A DNA stretch of 42,626 nt, from assembly GCA_905221605.1 (NCBI GenBank), contig CAJNDS010002301.1:475466-518091 (forward strand), written 5' to 3'. Of this stretch, positions 1 to 11,204 are shown in pieces. The notes below the pieces were generated by a model, which worked only from the letters and a program-made list of their open reading frames with translations, searched no databases and was not told the DNA's origin. Source of the stretch: Symbiodinium natans. Lineage: Eukaryota; Sar; Dinophyceae; Suessiales; Symbiodiniaceae. The position numbers and the translations under genes were made by a program. Position 1 is the first letter of the stretch, and each line of letters opens with the position of its first letter.

Positions 1-262
1 TGCCGGGGCAAGGATGTTGCACCGAGCCCATTAGTTTGAGGGTTTGGAGCCAATAATGGCTTCAAGGAGTATGGTGGGAAGGATTAGGGCCTGGTGAGAA
101 GTTATACCTGAACAAAATGATTGTGTGCCGCTTTCGTTCATAATTGAGGACTGTTTAAGTTAATGTTCCTTGGCTGCCCTATATTGGCGGATATTGGCGC
201 TTGGGCTGGCTTGTGAGTTTACAAGCTTGGGGTTGGATGTCGGCTTTTGGGTTTGGAAGGTG
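1..262 (+). repeat. Dispersed repeat family A, copy 1 (left-truncated by window edge)
   Basis: The segment realigns with 1879-2140 over its whole length with scattered substitutions and small indels. Both contain the blocks GCAAGGATGTTGCACC, GTTAATGTTCCTTGGCTGCC and GTCGGCTTTTGGGTTTG in the same order. The copies diverge right after the last block, so the right end of the family lies near position 260. Its left part is outside the window. No coding frame is conserved between copies. Confidence 0.85.
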
Positions 263-1576
263 TTTTTCTTTGGGATCCGCTGGTTGGACTTGCTCTTTGT
301 TCCAGGCACGGGTTCGAGAGGCTGCGGAGGCCTGTGTGACACTCGGAATTTTGGGAAACCTTGGCAGGCTAGTGGGCCTCCATACTAAACAGGTGGCACA
401 CCTCTGAAGGATTTCTTGAGACCCACCCTCGCGCCAGGTGGCTGCCCCTCCTCCGCCGATGCAGAAGGAGGCCTTTTCGTAAACGAATCTCATCCCGCGG
501 TGACTCCTCGACCCGGCACCCAAGGAACCGACCTGAACCCTTGCACCGCGAAAGGCCCACGGGAAATGTCGCAATGCATCGCCCACTTTTAAAATCCCCC
601 AAAGCCCTTCAACATCCTAAGCTTTGAGGAGGAGGGCTCCAGCGACATCCCAGCGGGCATCGAGGCCCAGTGGCCCCCGTAATAGTTCAAACCTGTTGGC
701 TGATTGAGGGACCTGATGGTAGTTTGAGTTTGCTTCTTCGGGGCGTAGGGCACCTCCCCAACCCGTCAACGAAAAAGCGGAGTCGATTCTTTGGAGGAGG
801 CATTCGGGCCACTGAAAGAATCCCAAGTCAAGGTACAGGAAGCATGCCTCAGCAAGACCCTTCTGGGGTCTGGCCATCCTGAACAGGTTCACCCGCCCGG
901 CAGAGGAGGAGGAAGCCGAGGAGGCGACCGAGGGCACCCACGAGGACCGGGGCATCTTGGTGAAGAAACGAAGGAGCTTTTATGGATTGCCTGACTGCCT
1001 GTTGTCTTTCTTCTTGCCTTCAACGTCAGGAATTTCTGACAGAGGTTGCTTGGGCGTAGACCCAGCCCGAAAGCGATTCCGCATGAAGGCCCCTGTCGAA
1101 AGCAAGATTCAGAATCCCCCCCCAAAAAAAAAAACCAAAACCCCGAAACCGTAAACTCTACACTTCGCGTAGGCGATTGCGCTCCTGCCTTCTCCCAAGG
1201 CACCCTGAACGCGGAACCCCAAAAAACCTAAATTCGGGAAGGGGGATCTCTCATGCCATAATGTTGGACCAGCTTTAATAATCCTACCCCCCCCCCCCCC
1301 CCCCCCCCCCAAACAGTCGAGGACCCTGAATTAAAAAAGACCCCAAACAGTCAGGCAGGGACGGGGTCAGAGAAAGCTTATGCCTTCCTGAAAACCGAAG
1401 GACTGAGCCCCGGGCCCCGGGAGACTTGCATTTTAGCGGGCCCCCAAACAAAGGTATTCAAGTATGTCCGGAGGCCTCCGTAAGGTACCCCCTTTCCGGA
1501 TATGATTCGGAATCGTATAGTTTTAAATGGGCGATAAAAGTACTGTAGTTGGCCCACGGTCTGAGCCTTTCCTTGC
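263..1576. other. Gene-less spacer with a C24 homopolymer
   Basis: I see no convincing gene here; the short frames on both strands are unrelated to each other and carry no recognisable motif. The stretch holds decayed CCCTAAA-like words and an A-rich run near 1120-1140. An uninterrupted run of 24 C sits at 1287-1310. Confidence 0.6.
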
Positions 1577-2140
1577 AAATCCTGTCTTCGTAGCGGAGGG
1601 AAGGGCGGGGGTGGAGAGGGGACGGCGTCCATTCATATGGCGACCATGCCCAATTTACAGCGTTTTTTCTGCCCAACGAACGGCGCAAAGATTTTTGAGA
1701 GCTGTCAAAAGCGTTCATGCCTTTGGCAAGCATGCATGCCAAGACAATCGTTGCTAAGGCCTAAACCAGGAAAGGAACAAGTACCTGGGAAACAAAACGC
1801 GAAATTTTCGATGAGCGTCGAATTAATAGGAATCCCACAGGCCTATACGGCTCAACATCTGTCTTTCCATTGGCGGTTTGCCGGGCCAAGGATGTTGCAC
1901 CGAGCCCAGTAGTGTTGAGGGTTTGGAGCCAACAATGGCTTCGAGGAATATGGTGGGAAGCATTGGGGCCTTGTGAGCAGTTGTACCTGAACAAATGATT
2001 GTGTGGCGCTTTCGTTCATAATGAGGACCGTTTAAGTTAATGTTCCTTGGCTGCCCTGTATTCGAGGGTATTGGCGCTTGGACGGGCTGGCCTATGAATT
2101 TACAAGCTTGGGGCTGGAAGTCGGCTTTTGGGTTTGAAAA
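1577..2140 (+). repeat. Dispersed repeat family A, copy 2 (most complete)
   Basis: The left half (1577-1912) aligns with 10750-11204, sharing the blocks GGAGGGAAGGGCGG, GGCCTAAAC and GGCGGTTTGCCG. The right half (1879-2140) aligns with 1-262. It therefore bridges the other two copies and defines a unit of at least about 560 bp. No frame is kept open between copies on either strand, so it looks like a non-coding dispersed element or the decayed end of one. Confidence 0.85.
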
Positions 2141-2789
2141 CCTTAACCCTGCTTGCTGCTGAGGCCCCTAAACCCTTGCGTAAACCCCTGAAGCCCTAAA
2201 CCCCCTGAGTCCGTGGCACGGTAGGGCTTGGAGAGGAGACCATTTGGAGAGCCTGTGAAGGAAGTCTAGGAGCCATGATTGGGTCCAGAGACCCCAAACC
2301 CTGCACCCTTGAACCCTCAACTCTATAAACACGTCCCGACTCAAGGCATCTTGCTTGCCAGTTGATCGCAAAGCCGGGCATCTTACCGCTATCCCATAGA
2401 TATTGAATGATCTCATCCCCCTGCGGCAAGGATTAAGCTGATGCACTACCAATAAGTCTTGAAGTTTTGAGCGACATGCCCCCCCCTGCACGTTTCCGGG
2501 ATGCCTATTTGTTCGGGGGAAGGGGGGGGAGGGGGGCCTGCCGAAAGCAACATACAACATCAAAAACCGGCGCAGGCAAGCGAGAAACAACACAACAAAA
2601 ACACAAATGTCGAAGCAGAACCAAAAGCAAGCAGCACTGTTCACATTTGTTGCGCTTTCTGTTTGGTATTTGTTTCAGGCGTTGGCGCTTCTCGCGCTTG
2701 TTCATGTTTCTTGCGTTTGTGTTGCATGTGTTTTTGGAATTTGTGCGTATTTTCGTGTCGTTTGCATATTCTGCATGCTTCGCGTTCCT
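2141..2789. other. Gene-less stretch with decayed telomeric words and a T-rich module
   Basis: Words such as CCCTAAACCCTTG and CCTAAACCCCCTGAG occur at 2155-2210. From about 2620 the + strand becomes T-rich (TTTG/TTTC words), resembling the T-rich modules at 20640, 33900, 35620 and 40440 that lie inside other repeats. Overlapping frames of 126 to 160 codons exist here on both strands, but they are low-complexity and I do not believe any is a gene. Confidence 0.5.
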
Positions 2790-4850
2790 CACAATACTAC
2801 AACAGCAAACTGTCGGCTCTCAGCCAGGACGGCTTCGTGGGCTGTGAAGTGGATGAGGCACTCCTTGCAGACAGCGCTTTCGACCGCGTGAAAAACAGCT
2901 TGCTGCTTCGGAGTCTGACTGGAGAAGCTTGCGCAGTTCATTGCTCTGAATGCACATCATTTATTGTTGTCAAAAGCATCTGAAAGTGCTGGATGCAGAA
3001 GGCCTTGTAAGGAGTAGCAGCAGGCTCGGCGTATGAACTCGGGAATACTGTCCGAACAGTACAAGCTGGCGAGAAGAAGTTTTGCAACCGAAGCCGAGCA
3101 GGCTCCTGCAGTTCCCGCCGGCTAAGCTATTGCGGTAGGGCAGAACGTGCTAAAGTTGCTTGTCCAATTGCGAACTCATACACTCTGAACCTTCAACGGC
3201 CCTAATCCTTAAACCCAAACCCCAAACCCAAAACCCAATCCATAAACTGTGAGGGTCAAGGGATGTCAAGGGGCCTGCCTAGCCAAAATCCTTCAGCCCT
3301 AAAGTCCAGCTATGCAAGAGCAGAAAACACCGCCCCTCACCCAAATCCCTTCTCAGCCCCAAAGCCTGGATATTTTGATTATGGCACGACACTGAACTCC
3401 ACGTTCAAACACTTTGGTTTGACGGGTTGGTGCGGTGACTGGCGTTTGCTCTTGGGCCCACAATTGAAACCTTGAAAGGCTTGGGAGGCATGTTTACCGC
3501 CCATCTGAATCTCACCTTCCATTTTCGCGCGGAATGAGATGACGGATCCCTGTGCCTTGTTGCTGGCCCTCAGCCCGGAACGTCAGAACGTCAGTTGATC
3601 CATGAACCGTCCTGAGCTCGGCATTCAGGCTTCTGGTTTGAAGGGATTTGTAGGATATGGGATTCTGTAAGGTTCAGGGTCACAAGATGGCTGGCAATTT
3701 GAGAGTAGGGGGGGGGGGTTCAAGATGCATGCTTTGCAGTTGCTGGCAACAAGCTAAAGCACCGATCTCGCAGCGAGCAAAAACAAGAGAGAGACGCAAA
3801 AATGTACTTTGCTGGGCCCCCATGGCGTGCCATGGCATCGAAGCTGGAGCCGAAGGCAAAAGCACACGAACAGCACAAGATCCTGAAACGCCTCCCCAAT
3901 TTCCGGGTTCGAAGCTGCAAAGCACGAGTCTGTACAACATGGTTCTCTGTAAACGGTTCGGTTCTTAGGTCATCCATGACCTTCTCCCACTCTTCCAAAC
4001 GTGCTAGCCCAATATTGCTTTCTGAAGTTGTCAACCTGTGCTTGAAGTGTTGCCTGGGCAAATTCATTGCTGTTTCTAGACTGGGGTGGAGGTTCGAGAG
4101 GTGATTCTGGAGTTGCGCCACTTCGGACGTTAGAACCGGACTTCTGGACGTTATGGGTTCGTGCAGGGGGGCTGGGGAAACCTTAGTCCCAATGTCCAGG
4201 CACAGTTATGACAGTTGCTTCTCGAGTTCTTCTTACTGCCACGTTCAGCTATCTGAAGTGTGTGCAAGTTTAGGCCATGCTGATGCTGCCTTCGTGACAG
4301 CGGCTCTCCGGGGTCCAGTGTCGGCCTTGAGGGGAGCTCAGAAGTATGTGAGTCAGGTTAAAAGGTTTAGGATGTCCCTAAACCCTAAACCCTAAACCCT
4401 AAGGGCTTTGTGGAAAAACAGGCACTCGAATCGGGAGTCCGGTCGTTCAGGGTTGGGTTTCTTGGTCCAACCATGGAAGCCTGAACGAAAGGCTTCCCTG
4501 GAGTTCCAATTCTTGGGGTTTGTTGGTGTCTGAAGTTTCGGTTATAGGGGCAGGGGCTCTAAGGCTGAGGCTCGAGGGTGTTGAGGTTCCGCACAAACTC
4601 TTTAAACTTAGGGCCTTAGGGTGTCTTGGAGACATTTTGCAGGACGGCACTGAAGCTGCAGCAAACACATCATTGCGTTTTTCGGCTTCAGGAAAGTTCA
4701 GCCCTGCAAATCAGCCGTAGAACAGCAAATGACGTCAAGCACAGCCGCAGCGTCCCGAAAGCCCTATGCCTTCAAATATCGAAAGCGTCCAGGGACTCTG
4801 GATGACTCTAAGATTGCAGTTGTGAGGGCTTAGGCTTTAAGATTGGCTTT
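2790..4850 (+). repeat. Repeat X, copy X0 (old, strongly diverged)
   Basis: The order of landmarks matches X1 at 19783-23345. At 2845-2890 the words GTGGATGAGGCACT and GCTTTCGACCGCG match 21185-21226. At 3337-3500 the CCCCTCACCCAAATCC block, GCGGTGACTG and GGCTTGGGAGGCA match 21530-21890. At 4260-4320 CAAGTTTAGGCCATGCTG and a CTCTCCGG block match 22694-22742, and at 4755-4800 ATGCCTTCAAA plus a GACTCTGG word match 23298-23330. Conserved blocks alternate with unalignable ones, so this copy is much older than the X1/X2 pair. Confidence 0.7.
4376..4402 (-). repeat. Short interstitial telomeric repeat (CCCTAAA)
   Basis: Nearly four exact CCCTAAA units (27 bp) lie inside X0. The plant/dinoflagellate telomere word is TTTAGGG on the opposite strand. 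Confidence 0.9.
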
Positions 4851-7547
4851 CCTCATCTTACAGTAGCCACTGCGAGGTCTTGCCAATTTAGTGCGCCGAG
4901 CCGTGCTTTGGTGATGCTGTATCTTTTTACGCCCAATGCCAACCCTTTATGCAAATCGTAATGCGCTTCCTTCAAAAACTTCAGGAGTATTCCTTGATTA
5001 AGGGGCATGAAGGGGGGCTCTCTAAAGATGCCACCACGTTAAACCCAGAAGCTTGCGGCCCTGCCGAAAACCTAACCCAAAACGAACCCTCGATGTGGAA
5101 GTGGCTCATTTGCGCGTGGAGTCAAGGGCTCGGAGGTATGTGCGAACACGTTTTCGTGATGCAGTAGTTGGGAATACCCAACAGCTCGGCTGTTGTCAGG
5201 AAAACAACTCCGTTGAGGTGGTTCTCTTGCTTTCATGAAGATGCAACAGTGCAAAGGTGTCAGCTTACCCAAAACCCTAAACGAAGTCTAACATGGACAG
5301 ACGCAGCAGCATGCACATTGCTTGCACCTGCTTAGACCTGCTTGGTTAAGGGTTTAGGGTGTAGGCTTGCAACAAGACGGTCTGGCAAGACGCCTTAGCT
5401 TACGGATGAGGATGTTGCTAGGAGGCTTCTGCATTCTGGGCTTTGCAATGCATGTAGCAGCTTTTCTGAGAACTACCCTGCCAACTAAAAAGCTCTGAGC
5501 TCAAATTGCAAAGCTCAACAACACAAGGCCGATTGGCCGGTCCAAGCCCTGAACCCTAAACCGCACAAGCCTTCGCACAGCCCCCCTTGAGCCCCATAAC
5601 TCTCCAAGCCCAGGCCTCGCCAATGCACCTTCGTTGAGAGGATCGCCAATCAGCCGCAGCCTTCGGCCAAAGCCTCAGAGTCCGAAATATCCCAGGGCAG
5701 TTTTGTTACCACTTTTGGGCACCTCCTTTTTTTTGCGGTGGGGGGCTCGCGCCCTCAGGTCCTCTCTAGTCCTCTGGTTATTCGTCCGCTCGTGATGACG
5801 ACTTGTAGATGATGACGTTGTTTAGAATGGGCCTCTGGTGCTGGTTCAGGCGTTGTTGGCTTGTTCTCGTCCACAGCATTAGAGTGCAATTAGAAATCCC
5901 ACCCATCTAGCCCAGCATCGCTGTGCGCAGGCCTCGGAGTTGTGTAGAGTGTCGTGTTGTCCTGCGTGGCCCATGAGCATCAACGTACACGGAGGTGAGA
6001 GCTCTCATCTGCAGCTATGGTGGTGCTCGGAGACTTGGACTGGCAACAGTGCGCAACTGGTACGGGCATTTCCAAAAAAACATCCAGGGAGTTAGGAATA
6101 TTTGGTTCTGAGTCTTCTGACGGCCTAGTCGAAAAGACCTCTCATTCCAGAAGAAGGAAATGTTAATGCATGTATTATCGGAGACAAGCATTGCCCGTTC
6201 AGCGATGATAGGATGTTTTAGGCTGCTTCTGTCGCACCCTCCTATTTGAGGCTCAGGGGCCCTAGTCGCTCCCAAGGCAAAGCGCACTTGTCTTGAACCC
6301 CAAGGCTCTAAGCCCGAAACACCTGAGCCCCACAGAAAGCCAGCTCTCCCCAAGCCCCACGCCCTGAGTTGGGCCACAGGTTAGCTCCAGCAGCATGCCA
6401 CCGTGTGCCGCTTCTGACCAGAGGTACTATGACCCCATGGCCGTGCACCCAGTCGCGAGGTTCAGGGCTTGCGGTTCTGAACCTTCTGACCCTAGACTCT
6501 AAACCCTAATTTGTTAGCCTCTTGCTTTTGTTTAAGCCGCCCGATTTTCGGATCCCTTCAACCGCACGCTAACCCTAAACCCCAAGCCCTAAATCCTAAG
6601 CCCTGTGTGTGCACTCTAAACGAGTATGGTTCATGCAAGCTCACTCTGAATCCCAAGCCGCCTGCCACTCCCAGGTCCGAAGCCCCTGTCACACCAACTC
6701 CCAGGTCTACATCGTAACAACCATTCGTTGTTTCTGACCTTTCGGGGTTTGGGTTTCGGGCGTCGGGTTTAGGGCAAAGGGCTTAAGGGTAGGGTTTCGT
6801 CTTCAGGTTTGGGGTTTTACCACTCCTATTCCTATTGCTAGAGCGATCGCTCAGTATCATTGCTATCACGGCTATTGTTATTCTTACTCTCTCACTATTA
6901 TGAAATATCTGCGTCTTGTGTGCGTTATTACAGATGCTATTGCCATTGCAAGTGCCATTTCCATCGTAGCCTCATTCTGGCTTCCTAGCAGTAGTGAATT
7001 GCGAAACCGCAATTTGAAACTGTCATTCAGAAATGCCCCCAAGCCGTAACCCCCAAGTAGCCTACCCGGTGACGTAGTTCGGCACCTCCCAAAGCACACC
7101 CCGTTTGGGATTTGGGACTGCGGCTTAAAGAAAAGCTCAGTGATTTGAGAGCTGAGGTTGCCGTGGCCAGCAGTCACGAAGAGACCGCCCTAGACTGTCA
7201 GCAGAGATGGGTGGAGAAGCCGCAAGGCCCTCAGACCTTGACATTTGTCGGACTCACTTTTCAGCCGAACCAGCCACATAAGATGGGCTTGACATGATCG
7301 TCACAGCATGCTTGTGGCACTCCAGGAAAGCAAACAGCATGAGTGAGTGGTCCCTCCTTAAACCGGAGAACCCGTGGCCTCAAGTCCCGAGGACCCCAGA
7401 CCTACTGGGTTAGGCGTGAAGCTTAGGGATCTGGCAGTGTTGTAGTGAAAATTGAGTGATCCAACAAGGAGTCCCCAAAACCCCAAGATGACAACCATCA
7501 AACCCCTTAAACACCGATAATCCAGCCGAGCCCTGAAGACCCTAGCC
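4851..7547. other. Gene-less region with scattered telomere-like words
   Basis: No reading frame here looks real; all are short and share no motif. Decayed heptamers occur in both orientations: TTTAGGG-type at 5345-5362 and 6745-6815, CCCTAAA-type at 5265-5282, 5550-5566 and 6482-6605. A degenerate ATTGCT/TATTGTTATT stretch lies at 6825-6970 and contains a 12-bp perfect palindrome, GAGCGATCGCTC, at 6841-6852. Confidence 0.55.
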
Positions 7548-7901
7548 ACCCACCCTAAACCCTACTAAACCCTCAACCCTTCAAAAGTCTAAACCCTCCC
7601 ACAACCTAAACCCCAACCCCAAAGCCTAAACCCTACACCTTACACCCTGAACCCTAAGCTTGGCCCCAGCGGGCAATAAGCCTTTGATACTCAGGGTGGT
7701 CATTGGATGGGTGTAATGTGTGGGTGTCCCACACCAGCAATGACCCATGCCCAGCCCCAACACCCAAAAGTCTTCAACTGCAAGCCCAAAGCCCAAGACC
7801 CCAAGCCCTACACTTTAAACCCCAAGCCCCAGTGCAGGAGGGAAACAACCCTAAACCCGAAACCTAAACCCCAAAGAGCTCTAAAGAGCCCCGAGGCCGA
7901 C
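7548..7901 (-). repeat. Degenerate CCCTAAA-type telomeric tract
   Basis: Imperfect units (CCCTAAA, CCCTACA, CCCTGAA, CCCCAAG, CCCAAAG) fill 7548-7660 and 7740-7900. They lead directly into the perfect block that follows, so the array decays outward to the left. Confidence 0.75.
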
Positions 7902-7999
7902 CCCTAAACCCTAAACCCTAAACCCTAAACCCTAAACCCTAAACCCTAAACCCTAAACCCTAAACCCTAAACCCTAAACCCTAAACCCTAAACCCTAAA
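7902..7999 (-). repeat. Exact interstitial telomeric array, (CCCTAAA)14
   Basis: There are 98 bp with no mismatch, exactly 14 heptamers. Read on the minus strand it is (TTTAGGG)14. Its perfection contrasts with every other telomeric tract in the window and suggests recent addition or ongoing homogenisation. Confidence 0.97.
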
Positions 8000-8080
8000 G
8001 GGGCCTGCTGCCTCTGCGCCAGGTCCTCCGCCAAGCTCCTCGCCAAGGATGCGGTCAGCGGACCCAAGGTCCTGGAGCGC
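8000..8080. other. Spacer between two opposed telomeric tracts
   Basis: This is 81 bp of non-telomeric, GC-rich DNA rich in CTCC/GTCCT words. CAGGTCCTCCGC and AAGGTCCTGGAGCGC recur within it. No gene or known element is recognisable. Confidence 0.8.
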
Positions 8081-8230
8081 TTGGGGTTTAGGGTTTGGGG
8101 TTTAGGGTTTGGGGTTCAGGGTTTAGGGTTTAGGGTTTTTAGGGTTTAGGGTTTTTAGGGTTTAGGGTTTGGGGTTTAGGGCTTGGGGTTCAGGGTTTAG
8201 GGTTTAGGATTTTTATCGTTTAGGGTTCAG
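8081..8230 (+). repeat. TTTAGGG-type telomeric tract, opposite orientation
   Basis: About 20 imperfect units (TTTAGGG, TTTGGGG, TTCAGGG, TTTTTAGGG) lie on the + strand. With the block at 7902-7999 it forms an inverted arrangement, CCCTAAA then 81 bp then TTTAGGG, able to fold as a long hairpin. Confidence 0.92.
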
Positions 8231-8370
8231 CAGCGCCCGGTCGAGCAATGTCTGGTAGAGCCGCTGTTTTGACTCTAGAAAACAACCCACCGACCCAGAG
8301 AATCCCAAAAAAATCAGATATGTTTATGTTCTTCATGCGCAAGCCCTGTCCCCCAAGCTCACTCCGTCCT

Positions 8371-8760
8371 CATGTTTTTGCTTTCGGGCACGAACAGCCA
8401 AAACAAAAAACACCTAATTTTGTTAATGTTTCTTGTTTTCCCCCATCCCACCCTCGTACCGGGCACGAACGATCAAACAAAACTAATTTTGTTAACCTCA
8501 TGTTTCTTGTTTTCGGGCACGATCAGCCAAACAAAAACAAACCTAACTTTGTTTACCTCATGTTTCTCGTTTTCCCAACAGGCCCGAAACGCTCCGTAAC
8601 AAAGTGGCAGGTGGCATCCTCGTACAACCGCATGTGCTTCAGACTGCAATTCGAGTGCTTGACTCTTTTCGCTGCTTCGAGCCAATCCCCAACCCACCCT
8701 AGAAGCAACTAGACATTTGTTAACCTCATGTTTTTTGTTTTCCCCCCCCCCACCCTCGAA
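8371..8760 (+). repeat. Short tandem-like repeat, about 74-80 bp unit
   Basis: The phrase ACCTAATTTTGTTAA...CATGTTTCTTGTTTTC, followed by CGGGCACGAACAGCCAAA or by C-rich DNA, occurs at about 8371-8450, 8455-8525 and 8526-8575. A separated remnant lies at 8715-8745. Units differ by indels. Frames read across it are low-complexity and not credible as genes. Confidence 0.7.
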
Positions 8761-9014
8761 CCATTCAAGATGAGAAAGCATGACGGAGGGGTGGGGGCGG
8801 GTGAGGTGGGGTGTGGAAGCCCTCATCTGCCCCAGACCTAGGGTTTCGAGCCCAGAACGGGGGTCTGGGTCAGAAGGCGCTGCCATTGCAGGCCTCGGTG
8901 GTTGTTTTGGGGGGGAGGGGGTTGGGCGGCATGGGGGTAGGGCAGAGGGGGGTTGGGGTGGGGGCGGCCATTGGCAAACAAACCGTGCCATTTCCAAGTT
9001 CTGCCAAAAGCCCA

Positions 9015-9104
9015 TGGCCACTGGCAAAAAAATCCGTGGCCATTGGCAAGTTCGGCCAAAAACCCGTGGCCAATGGCCGCGGCTGTTTTTGCCAATGGCC
9101 ACGG
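9015..9104. repeat. GGCCATTGGCAA cluster with a 16-bp perfect inverted repeat
   Basis: CCGTGGCCATTGGCAA at 9034-9049 is the exact reverse complement of TTGCCAATGGCCACGG at 9089-9104. Two more direct variants of the word lie at 9015-9027 and 9063-9078. The arms are 39 bp apart and could form a hairpin. Whether it is functional is unknown. Confidence 0.85.
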
Positions 9105-9299
9105 CCCCCATTAAGGTTTAAATATACATGTGAAAGAGAGGGTTTACAGTTTAGGGGGCTTATTTCGGGACGCTTCGTTTGGTGGGCTAGGGTTAGGATG
9201 GCTGCACCTGCTTGCTGTTTCGCTTTGAAGTGGTTCACGTTTGGCTTTTTGCTCAAAGTTCTGGGTTGCGCTTTAAGGTGTAGGCTCGCCAACCCTCGC

Positions 9300-10486
9300 C
9301 CTAGGCCCCAAAGGGTTCAGGGGCCCTGACGCCCCAAGATTCCCCCCAAAAAGATAAGAACCGTGCTGCTGGGCCGTAAACCTATCAGCTCCAGCCGCCC
9401 TACCCATCTAAGTAACAATCCGACACAGCTAAAGACCCTTAAGCTTGGGCCTCGGGGTGAATCAGCCCTTGCAGATTCGCGTTGAAGCTGCGGGTTCAGG
9501 CTTTCGGCGTGCGAGCTGCAGTTTAAGGGTTTAGGGTTTCAGAGTTTTTGGGTTTTTGGGTTCGAGGGTTGAAGGAAGCCTTGAAATGTGCCAGTCACTC
9601 CACTGGCAGGTCAGTCTTGGAGGACCTGTCTTGGGTGGGCTGACCCTGCCACCCTATGTAGATGGTAAACACTACCCTTGATCCTAGACCCTTGAAGTCG
9701 GAAAGCCCTACACCCTGAACCCAAAGCCCCCTGAAGCTGGGCTTGCGATTCATCAGGGCAGCTGGTTCCAAACTTTTCCGGATGAGTTGTGGGGTTTAGG
9801 CTTTTAAGTGTTTTTTAGGAGGGTATCCCCAAACTGGTTGAGCGGACATTTTAGGGTTTTGGGAGATGATTGAGGGGTTTTAGGGGTTCAGGGCTTCCGC
9901 AAGGGCTTGAGTTCCCGAGCCTTGAACCCCTTCTTCAGGGTCTCAACGCCCCGCAGTACCCTGAGCGCCTCGAGCCCCACAAACCGAAGGAGGAGACTGG
10001 AAGTCCAAATGTTAAGGAGACTAACTAAAGATGCCTTACTACGGACATGCACGCTGCAGTTTAGTTCTGGTTTCCTGATTAAATGGTCGCTCAATTCAAG
10101 CTGCCCCCACATCCTAGACCCCTAAAGACCAGGCCCCAAAGATCCCCAAAGTTCTTCACTGGGCAGGACCCACGGGGACATCTTCCTGAAGAGGTTCCAG
10201 GGTTCATGCTTCCTTCCCCTGACATGTAAGCTGCTGCTCCCACTTTAGGGTTTAGGGGCTTTGTGGCGAGGGTGTGCAGCTGCGTTGGACTCTCTTGCGG
10301 CCGGGTGCGGAGGTTGAGTTCGTGTCTGTTCAGGGTCTAGGAGAAGTCCAACTGTGCCACGCACGTGACATGTGGCTCGTAAGGACCCCGCACAGACCTT
10401 TTGCATCGCTCATTTGCTCATGGTCTTCAACAGCCACCAATCCTCCCCGCAGCTTGCTACCTGAACTGGGCCATGCGCAGAACTTT
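9300..10486. other. Gene-less spacer
   Basis: The stretch holds decayed telomeric words (TTTAGGGTTT near 9523-9540 and 10243-10255). Short frames occur on both strands without recognisable motifs. I see no RNA gene or promoter that can be supported. Confidence 0.5.
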
Positions 10487-10568
10487 GCTTCCAAATGCCT
10501 CGTAGGCATTTGGACCGCGTGAAGTGGGAGGCAAACTCTGAAAAGGCCCGGGCTTAGCAGACCGCTAC
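10487..10568 (+). repeat. Dispersed repeat family D, copy 1
   Basis: It aligns with 28518-28600: GCTTCCAAATGCCTCG, then GCGTGAAGTGGGAGGC, a GAGGCCCGG-like word and CTTAGCAGACCGCTAC in the same order. One copy lies beside the 58-bp satellite and family A, the other just after the IQ-motif gene fragment. Confidence 0.85.
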
Positions 10569-10749
10569 TGAAATAGCCAATGGAATCAAGCGCATGTTGA
10601 GAACTAGCGCATGCCTTTGTGGAATGGGCCTTGATGAAGCATGCAGTCGACGAGGTGAGCTGCAAAGGGCGATTGACATGGAGTATATGGTCCAGAAATA
10701 TAATGCAGTCTGCCCACAGTGTGCCATATGCGTGTTTTCATTTCTTAAC

Positions 10750-11204
10750 AATCCTGGTTTTCGTAGTGGAGGGAAGGGCGGAGTGGAGAGGGGATGGCAT
10801 CCATTCATGTGGCGACTATGCCCAAAGCACTGGTATTTGCGCCATGTTAGGTTTTTCGCCCAACGAACTACGCAAAGATGTTGGCGTTTCTGGGACAAGA
10901 CGCGCTGTCCAAAGCGTTCATGTCTTTTGCAAGCATGCTACGACTAGCGTTTTACAGGCCTAAACTGTGAAAAGACCAAATACCTTGGAAACAACACGCG
11001 AATTTTGCGATGAACGGCCATACTCGACCTTATCACGGTGTGTAACGGGCCGTGTATGCTGCAATACTTTGAATGTTGTTTCTGGGTACGTCACAAATTC
11101 GAATTAGTAGGAATCTCATAAGGGGCCGCAGCTCGAAAACCAATGGCGCAACATCTGTCATTCCATCGGCGGTTTGCCGCGCCAAGGATGTTGCACCAAG
11201 CCCA
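10750..11204 (+). repeat. Dispersed repeat family A, copy 3, cut by the 58-bp satellite
   Basis: It aligns with 1577-1912 through the blocks GTGGAGGGAAGGGCGG, GGAAACAA and GGCGGTTTGCCGCGCC. It runs to AAGGATGTTGCACCAAGCCC and stops, exactly where satellite units begin. In copies 1 and 2 this point is followed by some 230 bp of further A sequence, which is not found at the far side of the satellite (16143 onward). Confidence 0.85.

Noticed and set aside
1109-1312. Gly-rich minus-strand small protein
   Set aside because: It is created by the C24 homopolymer and has no support outside it.
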